NCBI GenBank assembly: GCA_963921825.1
Contig: OY997596.1
Coordinates: 9,057,001 to 9,121,000, forward strand
Source of the DNA: Erodium maritimum
Lineage: Eukaryota > Streptophyta > Magnoliopsida > Geraniales > Geraniaceae
Length of the DNA stretch: 64,000 nucleotides
Reading direction: 5' to 3'
A program made the translations under genes and the position numbers. Position 1 is the first letter of the stretch, and the number at the start of each line of letters is the position of its first letter. The notes under the pieces are model-generated. The model searched no databases, was not told where the DNA came from, and was given only the letters and a program-made list of their open reading frames with translations. Positions 1 to 12,150 of this stretch are shown in pieces.

Positions 1-326
1 AGACTTTGTGCTCTTCCAATAGCAGATTGACTATCACAATATATGCTTAATGGAGGCACTGGCTTATCCCATCAAGGCATATCTTCCAAGAAGTTTTGAA
101 GCCATTCTGCTTCTTCTCCAGCACTGTCTAAAGCAATGAATTCAGACTCCATGGTTGATCTTGCTATACAAGTCTGTTTTGAAGATTTCAATGATATTCC
201 TCCACCTCCCATTAGGAAGATATATCCACTAGTAGATTTGGATTCATTGGAATCAAATATCCAATTGGCATAACAATATACTTCGGTCCAAAAATGACTA
301 AATCTATGAAATTGGTAAAAAGGCAA
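1..326 (-). mobile_element. Ty1/copia fragment, RNase H end of pol
   Basis: The minus strand encodes the RNase H part of a Ty1/copia polyprotein: a [11 protein letters not shown] stretch, then [19 protein letters not shown], then a reading that continues to the window edge with a CDSQSAIGRA motif. These are standard copia RNase H blocks. Similarity fades above about position 300, so the fragment is cut off there, and its other end lies outside the window. No LTR is visible. It is a fossil fragment of an element that cannot be dated here. Confidence 0.85.
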
Positions 327-1606
327 AAAAAAAATGTTTAAACGTCACTAAATACACTTTTGTAAAAGTAAGCTAATGGATCAAGCAGTGAAAAAAAAAA
401 TGTTCATAAGAAGTTTGTGAGAAACAGAGAAGGACAAAACTGGAAATAAAAATGGGAACTTTTTATAGGAGAAAACAATCATGCATGTCGTGCTCATACA
501 TAAAATTAATCAATGCATAAGGTAATCAATGTGATGATGATAATGAAAAGAATTCTCCCGTCGTGGATCAAAAACCAATCATCGCAGTAAATGTGTAAGT
601 ATGAATTTCTATGGTTCGGGTAAAACCAATCTACACCCAAAGCAGTAAATCACTCAAGGGAAATCCACGCCCGAAATCATCAATTCAGCCTAAAACACAC
701 ATGACATAAACAACAATCACCGAAAAATAATCAATCTCATATAGAATGCAACGATAAAATCAAGCATCCAAAATTAGGACTAAACATATTAAGTAATGAA
801 TTCTAAGAAAAATATGAATATGAATTTAATATACGTTCAAGAGATCAAAAATTCTCCTAAACAAGTTCATACCCAAAAGCTCTAATTTAGCATGAAATTA
901 ATACATATAAATTATTTTTCCCGATTTAATTAACCTAAAATCGAATTACGTACATAAATCGACCAAAATCAATTAAATTTGGTTACGAACACAAAAGGGT
1001 AACGAACTCAATATCGCAAAAATCATCATCTAACACCACAAATGAATAACCTCATGGATCAAACTAAAATGTATTTACAACGACATCCATGACTCGGAGT
1101 TACTACTCACGAGCCATGGAACTGAAAACACGGAAATCAGTGTATGAAAACCACATTGAGGTGACAATAAGATGAAATAAGGTAAAACTTGTGCTAGGAA
1201 TGAAGATTCCTGACTTAGGTTGTCCAAAAATTAGCTCAAAATCGATCCACCTCTCCAAAATAAGCTTGAACTCGAAATTGTCTTGAGCCTCTTTTGGAGA
1301 TTTTATATATATATAAATATACATACATAGGAGCACTTTCACATGTTATCTATGCTTAAGTTGTTACATGTTACCCAAATCAAGACCATTGGATTTTGAA
1401 ATCTAATGGTTATAGATTTTTAGTCTCAATTATCCATAAATAAAATAGAAATATCAATAAAAGGTTAGTTTTGTAATTTTTTCTCCCTTGGAAAAATTAC
1501 TGCATAATTATTTTTTTACGGTCTCGATCTGATATTTTTATATTTTATTTTTTAAATACATTTTTATTTCAAATTTTGATAGTTAATCAAATTTAGTACA
1601 CATTAC
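327..1606. other. AT-rich intergenic stretch, no gene seen
   Basis: No convincing coding region, RNA gene or element end was recognised. A short TA-rich run lies near 1303-1330. Open frames here are short and lack family motifs. The last 8 bases (1599-1606, CACATTAC) are the left target duplication of the adjoining hAT MITE. Confidence 0.5.
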
Positions 1607-2175
1607 TAGGGGCGGGCATTGGGTGGTTAACCACCCAATGATACCCTTTACAAACCCAACTCGATATTACCGGTTTGACATATCTTGGAACCAGCCCCAA
1701 CCCATAAACCATTTTTTATTGTGAAACCAACCAGTTCATTAAGCGGTTGGTTAGTGGTTTTAACCAACCAACCACTTTACTACATGTAAGTACAAATTTA
1801 GATACCAATAACCATATACATATTTCTATTTCAAGCCAACACATATTACTACATTCTCCAAAACAAAACAAAAATTACATATAAGTTATCGCGTTCTATG
1901 TTAGCAATCCGTGTGACACAAAAGAGTGCTCATGGGTCATTCATCTTTATCAGATCAGTGGTTATTATGAAGCCACATGTATACAGTGAACAATACCGGT
2001 TTGGTTGGTTAACCGATGGTTTGACGTTTCAAGAACCGACAACCAACCGTTAACTTTCCGGTTCGATCGTCAAGAACCCGCAACCAACCGTTAACTTTCC
2101 GGTTTCGGGTTCCGGTGTGGTTTGCGGTTGGTGGTGGTTGGTTTTAGCGGTTTCGGTTTTTTTTGCCCACCCTTA
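1607..2175. mobile_element. hAT-type MITE with 8-bp target duplication
   Basis: The 569-bp element starts TAGGGGCGGGCA and ends TGCCCACCCTTA, giving imperfect 12-bp terminal inverted repeats. It is flanked on both sides by CACATTAC (1599-1606 and 2176-2183), a perfect 8-bp duplication as expected for hAT transposition. The interior has no coding capacity and is full of AACCGGT/GGTTGGTT-type subterminal motifs in both orientations. The termini resemble those of the 6.1-kb hAT element at 13494-19636, so that family could have mobilised it; this is inference. Confidence 0.9.
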
Positions 2176-2183
2176 CACATTAC

Positions 2184-2683
2184 AGATTGTTATGTGAATA
2201 TTACATAAATTTGTACATGATGTTATAGAAATTGCATATCGAAATTTCAAATATTTTATATTAAAAATTTCAGATTTTAAATCGATAGAAACATATCAAA
2301 AGTTATAGAAATGAATACAAATTGTTACATAATATAATAACAATAGTTACACTTTCCGAAATTGTTAATAAATCAATAGATACCCCAACTTTTCATGAGG
2401 CCGGATATCCATAGCAAACAATCTAGTTTTTGAAAAACTAGAACTCAAATAGAAAAAACTATCTACAAAAAACTACCTTATAGTTACAAAAAAGTACCCT
2501 GGAGTTGCAAAAAACTACACCGAAGGTTGAGTTACATAATCCAACCCGTGTTGTTCCAAAATATTATACGTAAACTTAAAAAATCCTTAAAAATCTCTAC
2601 TCTCCACAATTTCAGAACAGTAAAAAAACAAAAAAAAACATTTACCAGAAAACCTCCTCTATAAAGAATACCTACCATTTCTA
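2184..2683. other. AT-rich stretch between MITE and gypsy element
   Basis: No gene or element end was recognised. A run of related short phrases (AAAAACTAC, TAGTTAC, GAGTTGC) at about 2440-2520 is low-complexity. The right edge is the point where the truncated 5' LTR of the gypsy element begins. Confidence 0.5.
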
Positions 2684-3604
2684 GAGGTGTGTGCCGGTCC
2701 GGTATGAGTGCATTGAGAGTTGCCCCGATGTGTGTTCCGGGAAGACATCTAGACCGAGGGATATTCCGGTATGATGTATGTTGTTTTACCCCCAATGTTG
2801 TGTGTCCGGGAAGACATCGAGACCGATGGACATTCCGGTACATGTAGTGATTCACCCCGGTGCTGTGTGTCCGGGAAGACATCTAGACCGATGGGTATTC
2901 CGGTATGATGTGCTTGCTTCACCCTGATGTTGTGTGTCCGGGAAGACATCTAGACCGATGGGTATTTCGGTACGATATACTTGTTTCACCCCGATGTTGT
3001 GTGTCCGGGAAGACATCTAGACCGAGGGTAAATGCCGGTATGATGTATTGATTGAGTTGTGCGTGATGATCGGATTCCTGAGTGCTTGTCCATTGTTATG
3101 TGTTGTTGAGTCTAAGTAACGTCCGTAGTGGCCTTAGCAGTACAATGTCCTGTTACTCGTGTGTTCATTTGTTTCGGTGCTATTATTGAGATCTTGTGTT
3201 CTTTTCAGCTTCAATTTGTGTTCTCAGTTTTTGTAAGAATTGTTCATCAAATATTTCTGACCCGGGGCGGGAGTCTTTTCACTTTACTACTTTTTCCTAC
3301 TGAGCGTAAGCTCACCCCCTCTGTTTTACTGTTTTTCAGGTTTCTTTTGCTAGTAGGCTATAGGACGTCTCAGGGCTCGGGAGCTCAATGAGGGTCCGGG
3401 TGTTTATTGTATTAGAGACGTACCTTCTCATTTTGTATTAAACTCGTCGCACTTTGTTACATTTTGAGCTTTTGACTCATCGTTTTGACTTGGATTATGA
3501 TTTACCCGGAGATTTACTTTATCAAAGTTTATTTATTTACTATTATTTATCATTATTTTAACTCACGTCTCGAGTCCGGTCAAAACCGGATTTGGGGCGT
3601 GACA
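2684..3604 (+). repeat. 5' LTR of gypsy element, 5'-truncated
   Basis: These 921 bases align end to end with 10688-11607 of the 3' LTR and finish in the same GGGGCGTGACA. The first ~1267 bases of the LTR are absent, and unrelated AT-rich DNA abuts the break. The LTR contains the 66-67 bp tandem array (about 2723-3050) and the palindrome TGAGCGTAAGCTCA at 3301-3314. Confidence 0.93.
2723..3050 (+). repeat. Tandem array, about five 66-67 bp units, in 5' LTR
   Basis: Units carry CCGATG..GTGTGTCCGGGAAGACAT, then CTAGACCGATGGGTATTCCGGTA and a TGATGT tail. There are about five copies; the last is partly diverged. The same array sits at about 10727-11055 in the 3' LTR. Confidence 0.9.
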
Positions 3605-3607
3605 ATT

Positions 3608-3620
3608 TGGTATCAGAGCT
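3608..3620 (+). promoter_or_regulatory. Primer binding site of gypsy element (initiator Met tRNA type)
   Basis: TGGTATCAGAGCT starts 4 bases after the LTR end. TGGTATCAGAGC is the complement of the 3' end of plant initiator methionine tRNA and is the usual primer site of Tekay-type gypsy elements. Confidence 0.92.
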
Positions 3621-4609
3621 TGGTTTCACTGAAATTGTTTTTTTTTTCAAAACCTCGGACCGTACGTCAATTAGGTGGGTAGAGTTAGGTTGTTAAGGTT
3701 CTAGTGTTTAGTTATGCGAATCGGAAATGTCCAAAGCGTAGATCCAAGACGACGAGAGTCTCGGGTAGTGAACTACTTGTTTGAGTCTTGCCTGATATTG
3801 TGTTATGCCGTGTGCCTTGGTTGAACTGTAATGCCGATCGGTTGAGATCGAGGCTGGGTTAGTAGAAGGTGCTCGATGCAGTTTATGATGTGGTTGTTGA
3901 TTGATCGTTATGTGGGTTGCCACCTTGGTCGGCCGTTGAGTGATTGGTTGGATCGAAATGTTGACTTGGCCGGGTGGTAATCGAGTAATTACCGAGACCC
4001 GAGGTGTGTAACTACGTGTTTTGCTGTGTACCCTGTTGTGCTGAATGCTTTATGCAGTTTGTTGTTGAATGTCCCGCTTAAGCGGATGGTAAGTAGAACA
4101 TACGAACGGGTCATGCCGAAATTTCTGCAAAACTGAAGTGTTTGTACTATCACGGGTTGACTCAGGGGCGCCACTGTAGTCGAACGTGATAGGGGGATGT
4201 CAAGTGGTTAACAACAAGATTCGGGGACGCCTGAATCGGGTTGTAACGACGTGATATCGACATGAATGTTGTGATAGAAAGAGAAATGTGTTGAGAACCT
4301 GTGAAATTGAGTTAGTGCGGACTCTGTGGAATTGTTGTGTGATGTGAACGGTGTGGTGTGTGACTTGTTTAAAACTGTGCCTCATGTGGGAGATGGTTGA
4401 ATTGTGTGATTGATTCTCTGAGACGCACAAGTGTGCGGACTTCTCTGATCGTATGATATTATCTACGACTATACTAAGACTAAGTATACTGTTGGTCCGA
4501 GTATGACCCTTCTGAAACGTGTGCGAACGTTACTGTTTTAAGCGAGCCGCTTTATTCGAATTTGAGAAACTGAGCATGTTCGTTTATCCGTGCAGCGGAT
4601 ACAAGCGAC

Positions 4610-5830
4610 ATGGCTCGTGCCTACATTCCGATAGGCACTAGAGGTCGCCCAGCTAAGGGCCAGGGGCAGCCATCTGCCATCGAGCAGGCAGGAGCACCGA
4701 GTGCCAGGGTGCTACCTCTACGGAGCACGAGAGAGATGAGGCTGGACCGTCAGAGCCACCGCCCATAGGTCCTTCGGTCGCAGAGCCAACCCATGCGACC
4801 CCTCTGGAGGAGGTGGTTCGCGCAGTTCTCGCGGCGATCAGCGCCCAGAGGGAGACTGCAGCACCGGCACCTGAGACCGTGCCCGCTACCACTACAGCTG
4901 CTGTTGCCAGGCCGACAGTTTCACAACCCAGACGCTGAGGGACTTCCTCAGGTTGGGTACTCCTATCTTTTCTGGGGAGCCAGACCCCGAGGCAGGCGAG
5001 AGGTAGCTGGGACAGTTCACCCGCAACTTGGACACGTCGGGGATCGTAGATGAGCACATGAGGGTATCTTTTGCCGCATTCCAGCTGAGGGATGAGGCAT
5101 ACTTCTGGTGGCAGCGCGAGGAGCGCAGGGTTGGAGATGACTTTCAGTTGTTCGGGAGACTGTTCCTGGAGCAGTATTTTCCGAGATTAGCCCATGAGGA
5201 CAGACACCAACAGTTCCTGGAGCTGCGCCAAAGGGGGGTGTCTGTGTCGGAGTATGAGGCGAGGTTCACCTCCCTGTCTCGCTTCGCACCAGAGATGGTG
5301 CCGACTGAGGCACTCCGTTGTAGACGCTTCGAGGGAGGGCTCATTCCGTCGATCGCAGATCGAGTCATTGCCTTTAGGACTGAGGAGTATTCTGCACTAG
5401 TGGACCAGGCACTAGCGGTGGAGCGGCACTTTCTAGAGACCGCTAGAGCTCGGGAGAGTAGGCCGAGGACGAGTGGCTTTCTGAGGCCGTTTGAGGGCCG
5501 CGATCCGAGGAGGTAGAGGACCTCAGGATCTTTTCAGCCACATCCCTAGTCTGGTGGGATGCGTCGAGTCGGAGCAGTAGCGTTCGTTGGACCTGCCCCG
5601 GTAGCGCAGTTGTGTCCCTTGTGCAGGCAGCTAGGCCACTTGGCCTGAGATTTCCTGAGGAGTAGCGAACCTAAAGATCGCCAGACGGATCGTTCACCGA
5701 GGTTCGGGGAGAGACCGCGTGCCGATGAGAGGACGTGCTACCAGTGCGGCCGAATGGGACACCTCTCCTTTGCATGTCCTGACCGGGTTGGAGGAGCGTC
5801 AGCGCCGAGACCTAAGAAGGCACAGCCCCG
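4610..5830 (+). pseudogene. gag region of the gypsy element
   Basis: The region opens with an ATG at 4610 and a basic MARAYIPIGTRGRPAKG-type start. A retrotransposon gag core lies at about 5030-5500, with the YFWWQRE and RQRGVSVSEYEARF blocks. A CCHC zinc knuckle, [15 protein letters not shown], is coded near 5734-5778. It is a fossil and its reading is interrupted. A pyrimidine-rich tract ending in GCAG lies just upstream of the ATG. Confidence 0.82.
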
Positions 5831-5979
5831 CCAGACACCCTCTGTGCGACCGCGTCAGACACAGACTCCGAGAGCCCCATGCCAAGCGGCGGGCGCACCA
5901 TTACAGAGACATCAGCCGAGGGCCCCACAACAGATGACTCTTCCACCACCCCCGAGAGGAGGACCTCCGGCTCAGCAGG

Positions 5980-8900
5980 GTCGGGTGTATGTTGTCAATG
6001 CCTCCCGAGCAGAGGGACGCCACTCCGGTCATGAGACCACTCAGGGTACGTGCTTGCTTTATAATTCCTGGGCGTTTTTCTTATTTGATACTGGGTCTTC
6101 ACATTCTTTCATCTCTTCTACTTTTGCTAATTCTTTGGGGTTAAGGGTAGAGACATTGAGTCGACCCTTATGTCTTGATACCCCGGTTACGGGAGATGTG
6201 GTCTTAAGTACCGTATGTCGTGCATGTGAGATTAAAGTGGCTGATTGCCCTTTTGTTGGTGATTTACTTGTTTTGGACATGACGACATTCGACATGATCT
6301 TGGGGATGGACTGGCTCGCGAGGTATCGAGCGTCGATCGATTGCTATCGACAGCAGGTGACTGTAGTATCGGGCGAGACGATCGTCACTTGTGTCTTGGA
6401 CAGTAGGAGCGTTGTTCTCTTGTCCGCATTGACCGCGAGAGATGAGACAGAGCCCGTGCAAAGTACAGAGCTGCCAAGAGTGGTACGTGAGTTCCCGGAG
6501 GTCTTTCCGGAGGAGCTGTCAGGATTACCGCCGACGCGAGAGGGTGAGTTTATGATCGACTTGATCCCGGGTACGACACCGATATCCATGGCCCCGTATC
6601 GATTTGCACCAGCCGAGTTGGTTGAGCTGAAGAGACAACTCGAGGAGCTTCAGGATAAGGGATTCATCCGTCCGAGTGCCTCACCCTGGGGACCACCCGC
6701 CCTCTTCGTGAAGAAGAAGGGTGGAGCACTGAGGATGTGCATCGAGTACCGGAAGTTGAACCGAGTTACGTTGAAGAACCGCTACCCGATGCCGAGGATC
6801 GATGACTTGTTCGATCAACTGAGAGGAGCGAAGTGCTTCTCGAAGATTGATTTTCGATCAGGGTACTATCAGTTCAGAGTCCGGGAGGAGGATGTGGCGA
6901 ATACGACATTCCGGACTCGGTACGGACACTACGAGTTCCTAGTGAAGCCGTTCGGGTTGACGAACGCGCCTGCAGCGTTCATGGACCTGATGAACGGTAT
7001 TTTCCGGCCGTACCTGGACCAGTTCGTCGTGGTGTTTTTGGACGACATTCTGATTTATTCGCCCAATGAGGAGGCGCATGAGGAGCACCTGAGGACAGTC
7101 TTGACGTTGTTGCGCACTCACCAATTGTACGGCAACCTGGAGAAGTGCGAGTTTTGGCTCGCTGAGGTGAAGTTCTTCGGGCATGTCGTGTTCCGAGAGG
7201 GTATCCTAGTCGACCTGGTGAAGATCGACGCAGTTTTGAAGTGGGCACGGCCCAAGAGTGTATTGGAGATCCGCAGCTTCCTGGGATTGACATGACACTT
7301 TCTACGGTTCGTCCAGGACTTCTCACGTCTTGCCGCGCCGATGACCGCACTAACACGCAAGGGAGCAAATATTCTGTGGACTGATGAGTGTGAGCATTCC
7401 TTCACCGACCTGAAGGCTCGTTTGACTACCACTCCCTTGTTGATCGTGCCGTAGCGGGGGATCGGATATGATGTGTATTGTGATGCGTCCGGCGAGGGAC
7501 TGAGATGTGTGTTGATGCAGTCCGGGAAGATAGTTGCATATGGCTCCAAACAGTTGAAGATACATGAGCGCAACTACCCTACCCATGACCTAGAGTTGGC
7601 AGAAGTTGTCTTTGCGCTAAAGAGCTGGCGACACTACTTGTATGGAGAGCGATTCCAAGTGTTCTCGGATCACAAAAGTCTCAAGTACATCTTCTCCCAG
7701 CGCGACTTGAACATGCGCCAGAGACGGTGGATGGAGCTACTTGATGAGTACGACTTCGAGCTACTCTACCATCCGGGCAAGCGAACGTCGTCGCCGATTC
7801 CCTGAGTAGGAAGTCGACTCACTACATTGCTAGTATATCAGTCCGAGAGTGGGACATGATGGAGGAGTTGAGCTCGTTCAGACTTGAGCTAGAGGAGATC
7901 ACAGATGGCATGACTATGTGTTCGTTGGTGGCTCAGCCCACACTAGTTACTCGTGTGCTGGAGGCACAGGCCGAGGATGTCGAGACGGCAAAGATCCAAA
8001 AGAGGATTATCAGCGGTGTTGACGTTGAGGGCTGGGAGCAGGGTACTGATCTGGGTCTACGATACCGAGGAGGACTGTTTATGTCGCGTGGTTGTAGAGA
8101 CGGTGTGCTGAGGGAGTGTCATCACTCCCATCTTGTTGTGCACCTGGGTGGCACCAAAATGTATCGAGACATCAGGAGGCAGTTCTGGTGGAGCGGGATT
8201 CGTAGAGCAGTTGTAGAGTTTGTTTCGAGATGCCTTACCTGTCAGCAAGTGAAGGCCGAGCATCAGCATCCCGCCGGTTTGCTACAGCCACTACCGATCG
8301 CAGAGTGGAAGTGGGAGCACGTCACGATGGGCTTCATGAGTGGCTTACCAAGATCGCCGAGAGGGCACAACGCTGTTTGGGTAGTGTTCGACCGACTGAC
8401 CAAGTCGGCGCACTTCCTAGCCATGAGGATGACTGACACGGTTGACACCTTGATTCGGTTATACGTTCAGGAGATCATCCGTCTTCATGGGGTTCCAGTG
8501 TCGGTTGTGTCTGACAGGGATCCTCGATTTACCTCCAGATTCTGGGAGAGCTTGCAGAGAGCTTTAGGGACCGAGGTCCCGCTTAGTACAACGTACCACC
8601 CGCAGACGGACGGGCAGTCAGAGCGCACTATACAGATACTAGAGGATATGCTGCGAGTATGTGTGTTGGACTTCCGAGGATCATGGGAGGATCACTTACC
8701 ATTAGCTGAGTTCGCCTACAACAACAGCTTTCAGGCCAGTATTGGTATGGCACCATTTGAAGCGTTGTATGGTAGGTCGTGCAGATCGCCCGTATGTTGG
8801 GCAAAGGTAGGAGACCGGAGTCTACTTGGTCCGGAGCTTGTCCGAGAGACGACCGAGAAGGTCGCACTGATTCAGGATCGGTTTAAGACCGCTCAGAGCC

Positions 8901-9360
8901 GACAGAAGAGTTATGCGGATAGAAGGCGCTGACCTCTTGAGTTTACAGTTGACGATCATGTGTTTCTAAGAGTGAACCCGAAGAAGGGGTTATTGCGGTT
9001 CAACCGCGGCGGAGGCAAGTTGGCCCCTCGGTTTATCGGACCTTTTGAGGTTCTGGGCAGAGTTGGAGCCGTCGCTTACCGCCTTGCACTGCCACCGCAG
9101 CTCGGGAACGTTCATAACGTCTTCCACGTATCCCAACTGCGAAAATACACTACTGACCCCTCTCACGTGATTGAGTGGACGGACATTGAGGTAGTTGAGG
9201 ATGTCTCGTATGAGGAGCAACTAGTCAGGATTCTAAATATATGAGAGCATACCTTGCGTGACAGGACTATACCGCTGGTACGGGTGCAGTGGAAGCACCA
9301 CGGATCAGAGTTGACCTGAGAGCGCGAGGATGAAGTTTGTGCGAAGTACCCCAACCTGTT
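5980..9360 (+). pseudogene. pol region of the gypsy element
   Basis: Domains in order: aspartic protease with the [12 protein letters not shown] motif near 6080-6120; reverse transcriptase about 6600-7130 with the FLDDILIYS catalytic block near 7040; RNase H about 7470-7800 starting YCDASGEGL; integrase about 8090-8800 with an HHCC zinc finger and the core motifs TYHPQTDGQSER and FAYNNSF. The last part, about 8960-9360, has [14 protein letters not shown] and [10 protein letters not shown], typical of Tekay-lineage chromoviruses. It is a fossil with several interruptions. Confidence 0.9.
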
Positions 9361-9407
9361 CGACCATTGAGTTACGTCCGTTTTAAATTTCGAGGACGAA
9401 ATTCTTT

Positions 9408-9420
9408 TAAGGGGGTAGAT
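9408..9420 (+). promoter_or_regulatory. Polypurine tract of gypsy element
   Basis: AAGGGGGTAGAT lies immediately before the TGTAAGAACC start of the 3' LTR, the usual place for plus-strand priming. Confidence 0.85.
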
Positions 9421-11607
9421 TGTAAGAACCGCCTCCGGTCGATCCCGGTCGAACCGGTGATTTCTGGTGAAAGTTGACTTTTTGCCGGAAAAGTCAACCG
9501 ATGACTCCGGGAGACATTCGGGACCTTTCCGGGGCCCAAAAAGCTTAGTCGTCGTTACGGTTAGCTTAATTGGGTCGTTTCCTTTCAAATGACTGCATTT
9601 GTGAAAAAGTCAACTGTCGGTCATTTTTGGTCAAACCTAAGACTTAAAGGATTATTTAATTGCTTTGCTGAGATATTTTGGAAGAGGTGGTCCCCACTAT
9701 GGACACATGTCCATAGTACCTTGGGTGAGAAGAAACTAGGGCAAAAAGACCCATATACCATTGTTTTTGGTCTTGAAAGGCTTTTGGGCATTAAGGTCAA
9801 TTTGAGACTTTCACAAATAGGTTAAATGCACAACAAAGAGAATAATTTCAGCTCATTTTGAGCATTGTGGCCGAAAATAGAGAGAGAAAAGGGAGAGAAG
9901 AGAAGCTTGGAAGCTTGAGGAGGAAGAAAGGAGGAAAAGGCTTGATTTTTGGGTTAGATTCTACTCAAAGTTCTTCAAAAACACTAGATTCTTCATCTCC
10001 TTCCCTTTTCCAAGACTTTGGACCCGATCTCGACGGAGGAGGAGACCCTTGGACATCGTGAAGTGACGGGAAGGAAGCAAGCCAGGTCGTCCGCAGCTAG
10101 GAGTGGACTGCTTTTGAGGTAGGGAAGAGTAGCAAACTCCACCTTTAATTTAAAGAATGCTAATAGTATGCCTATAGGATAATAATAACCGGAAAGGTCC
10201 TAGTTTGCATATAGGATGTGATTCACTAGAATAACCGCTTTCAATTACGATAATAACCGGAAGAGTCTTAGTATGCATTTAGGATGTGATTCACTAGTTT
10301 AACCGCTTTCAATTATTGGGAAATTGTCGTGCTGGTAGAATGGCCATGTCGAGCCTTATGATTGCGTGTTGTTTGCAATTGATGATGGTTGTTCGTCCTT
10401 AAATGTCGATGTATAGTACAAGCTTAGTTAAGTTTACGATCATATCATACCATGCGAATTTTGATGTATGCAGTATGAATGTGTGTCTTGTGTTATGTTT
10501 GGTTGAATGTATGAGGTGAATGTGATAGGATTGTTGTCTTGTGATATGATCGGGTGAATGATAGACCGATACGGTGATCCTGGTAAGTTGTGAGGATAAG
10601 CTCCGTTGGTACGATAAGTTTGGTAGTGTGGTTGTGTGGCATTGTGTGTTGTGACTTGTACCCCGGGTGACGGGAGGATACCCGACCGAGGTGTGTGCCG
10701 GTCCGGTATGAGTGCATTGAGAGTTGCCCCGATGTGTGTTCAGGGAAGACATCTAGACCGAGGGATATTCCGGTATGATGTATGTAGTTTTACCCCGATG
10801 CCGTGTGTCCGAGAAGACATCGAGACCGATGGACATTCCGGTACGATGTAGTGTTTCACCCCGATGTTGTGTGTCCGGGAAGACATCTAGACCGATGGGT
10901 ATTCCGGTACGATGTGCTTGCTTCACCCCGATGCTGTGTGTCCGGGAAGACATCTAGACCGATGGGTATTCCGGTACGATGTACTTGTTTCACCCTGATG
11001 CCGTGTGTCCGGGAAGACATCTGGACCGAGGGTAAATGCCGGTATGATGTATTAATTGAGTTGTGCGTGATGATCAGATTCTTGAGTGCTTGTCTATTGT
11101 TATGCGTTATTTAGTCTAAGTAGCGTCCGTAGTGGCATTAGCAGTACAGTGTCTTGTTACTCGTGTGTTCATTTGTTTTGGTGCTATTATTGAGATCTTG
11201 TGTTCTTTTCAGCTTCTATTTGTGTTCTCAGTTTTTGTAAGAATTGTTCACCAAATATTTCTGACCCGGGGCGGGAGTCCTTTCACTTTACTACTTTTTT
11301 CTACTGAGCGTAAGCTCACCCCCTCTGTTTTACTGTTTTTTAGGTTTCTTTGGTGAGTAGGCTGTAGGACGTCTCAGGGCTCGGGAGCTCAATGAGGCCC
11401 GGATGTTTATTGTATTAGAGACGTACCTTCTCATTTTGTATTAAACTCGTCACACTTTGTTACATTTTGAGCTTTTGACTAATCGTTTTGACTTGGATTA
11501 TGATTTACTCGGAGATTTACTTTATCAAAGTTTATTTATTTACTATTATTTATCAATATTTTAACTCACGTCTCGAGTCTGGTCAAAATCGGATTTGGGG
11601 CGTGACA
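9421..11607 (+). repeat. 3' LTR of gypsy element, complete
   Basis: The 2187-bp LTR starts TGTAAGAACCGCC and ends GGGGCGTGACA. It holds a tandem array of about five 66-67 bp units (about 10727-11055) and the palindrome TGAGCGTAAGCTCA at 11305-11318, followed by a T-rich tract and TTTTTTAGG. Its first ~45 bases and its last ~40 bases are nearly the same as those of the solo LTR at 47334-50369, although much of the interior differs. Confidence 0.93.
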
Positions 11608-12150
11608 CCTCCCCTCATCGAAATCGCGTGCTGCTGGTTGAGGTAGATGCAGTTATCAGAAATAATTCCATGCGGGCCTGCGTACGTGAGCTATGGTCCA
11701 ACTCGATGATCCAACGGTTGATACGAGTCAACACAAGTGGTAAAAAGGATGGAGAGGAGCTGGCGCGCAGGTACTAGGACTCTGATGCGGCGTCGCAGCA
11801 CTGAATCTCGTGGTCAGCTGACTTGGTCAGCCCCACGTGTCACCAACTGATAGCCTCCTCTATATTTTGATTATATACACTATTTTGCTCATATCTACTC
11901 TGTTTTAGCTCCGAATGGTTTTGCTCTTTATCCAATATTTTAAAATTTCAGATCCCTACAATATGAGATCAATATTGAATATATTATGAAGCAATGAAAA
12001 ATATCGACAATTAAGAGGCTTAAGATCAATTATTAACATATTCTAAAATAAAAAAATAAAGGACAAACACAGTAAAAATATAGGGAAAATAGTGAAAATA
12101 AATAGGACAAATTTACGCTCATCACTTAGTATGGTGGTAGTTGTCACAAA
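11608..12150. other. Intergenic stretch after gypsy element
   Basis: No gene was recognised. The open frame near 11595-11777 begins inside the LTR end and has no family motifs. The second half is AT-rich. Confidence 0.4.

Larger units (their letters stand above)
2684..11607 (+). mobile_element. Ty3/gypsy (Tekay-like chromovirus) element, broken
   Basis: The parts, in order, are a partial 5' LTR, an initiator-Met-type primer binding site, a leader of about 1 kb, gag, pol (protease, reverse transcriptase, RNase H, integrase and a C-terminal region like Tekay chromoviruses), a polypurine tract and a complete 3' LTR. It looks broken, with about ten interruptions in the coding region. The first ~1.27 kb of the 5' LTR is missing, so no target duplication can be tested. 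The two LTRs show about 50 differences over about 920 aligned bases (counted by eye). At commonly used plant rates that suggests an insertion of very roughly two million years; this is an inference. Confidence 0.93.

Noticed and set aside
3608-3620. Possible tRNA gene at the Met-type motif
   Set aside because: Only the 3' complement of the tRNA is present, at the exact primer-site position after the LTR; no cloverleaf surrounds it.
2723-11055. Regular repeat arrays in the LTRs considered as CRISPR arrays
   Set aside because: The units are contiguous tandem repeats without unique spacers, and the sequence is from a plant nuclear genome.
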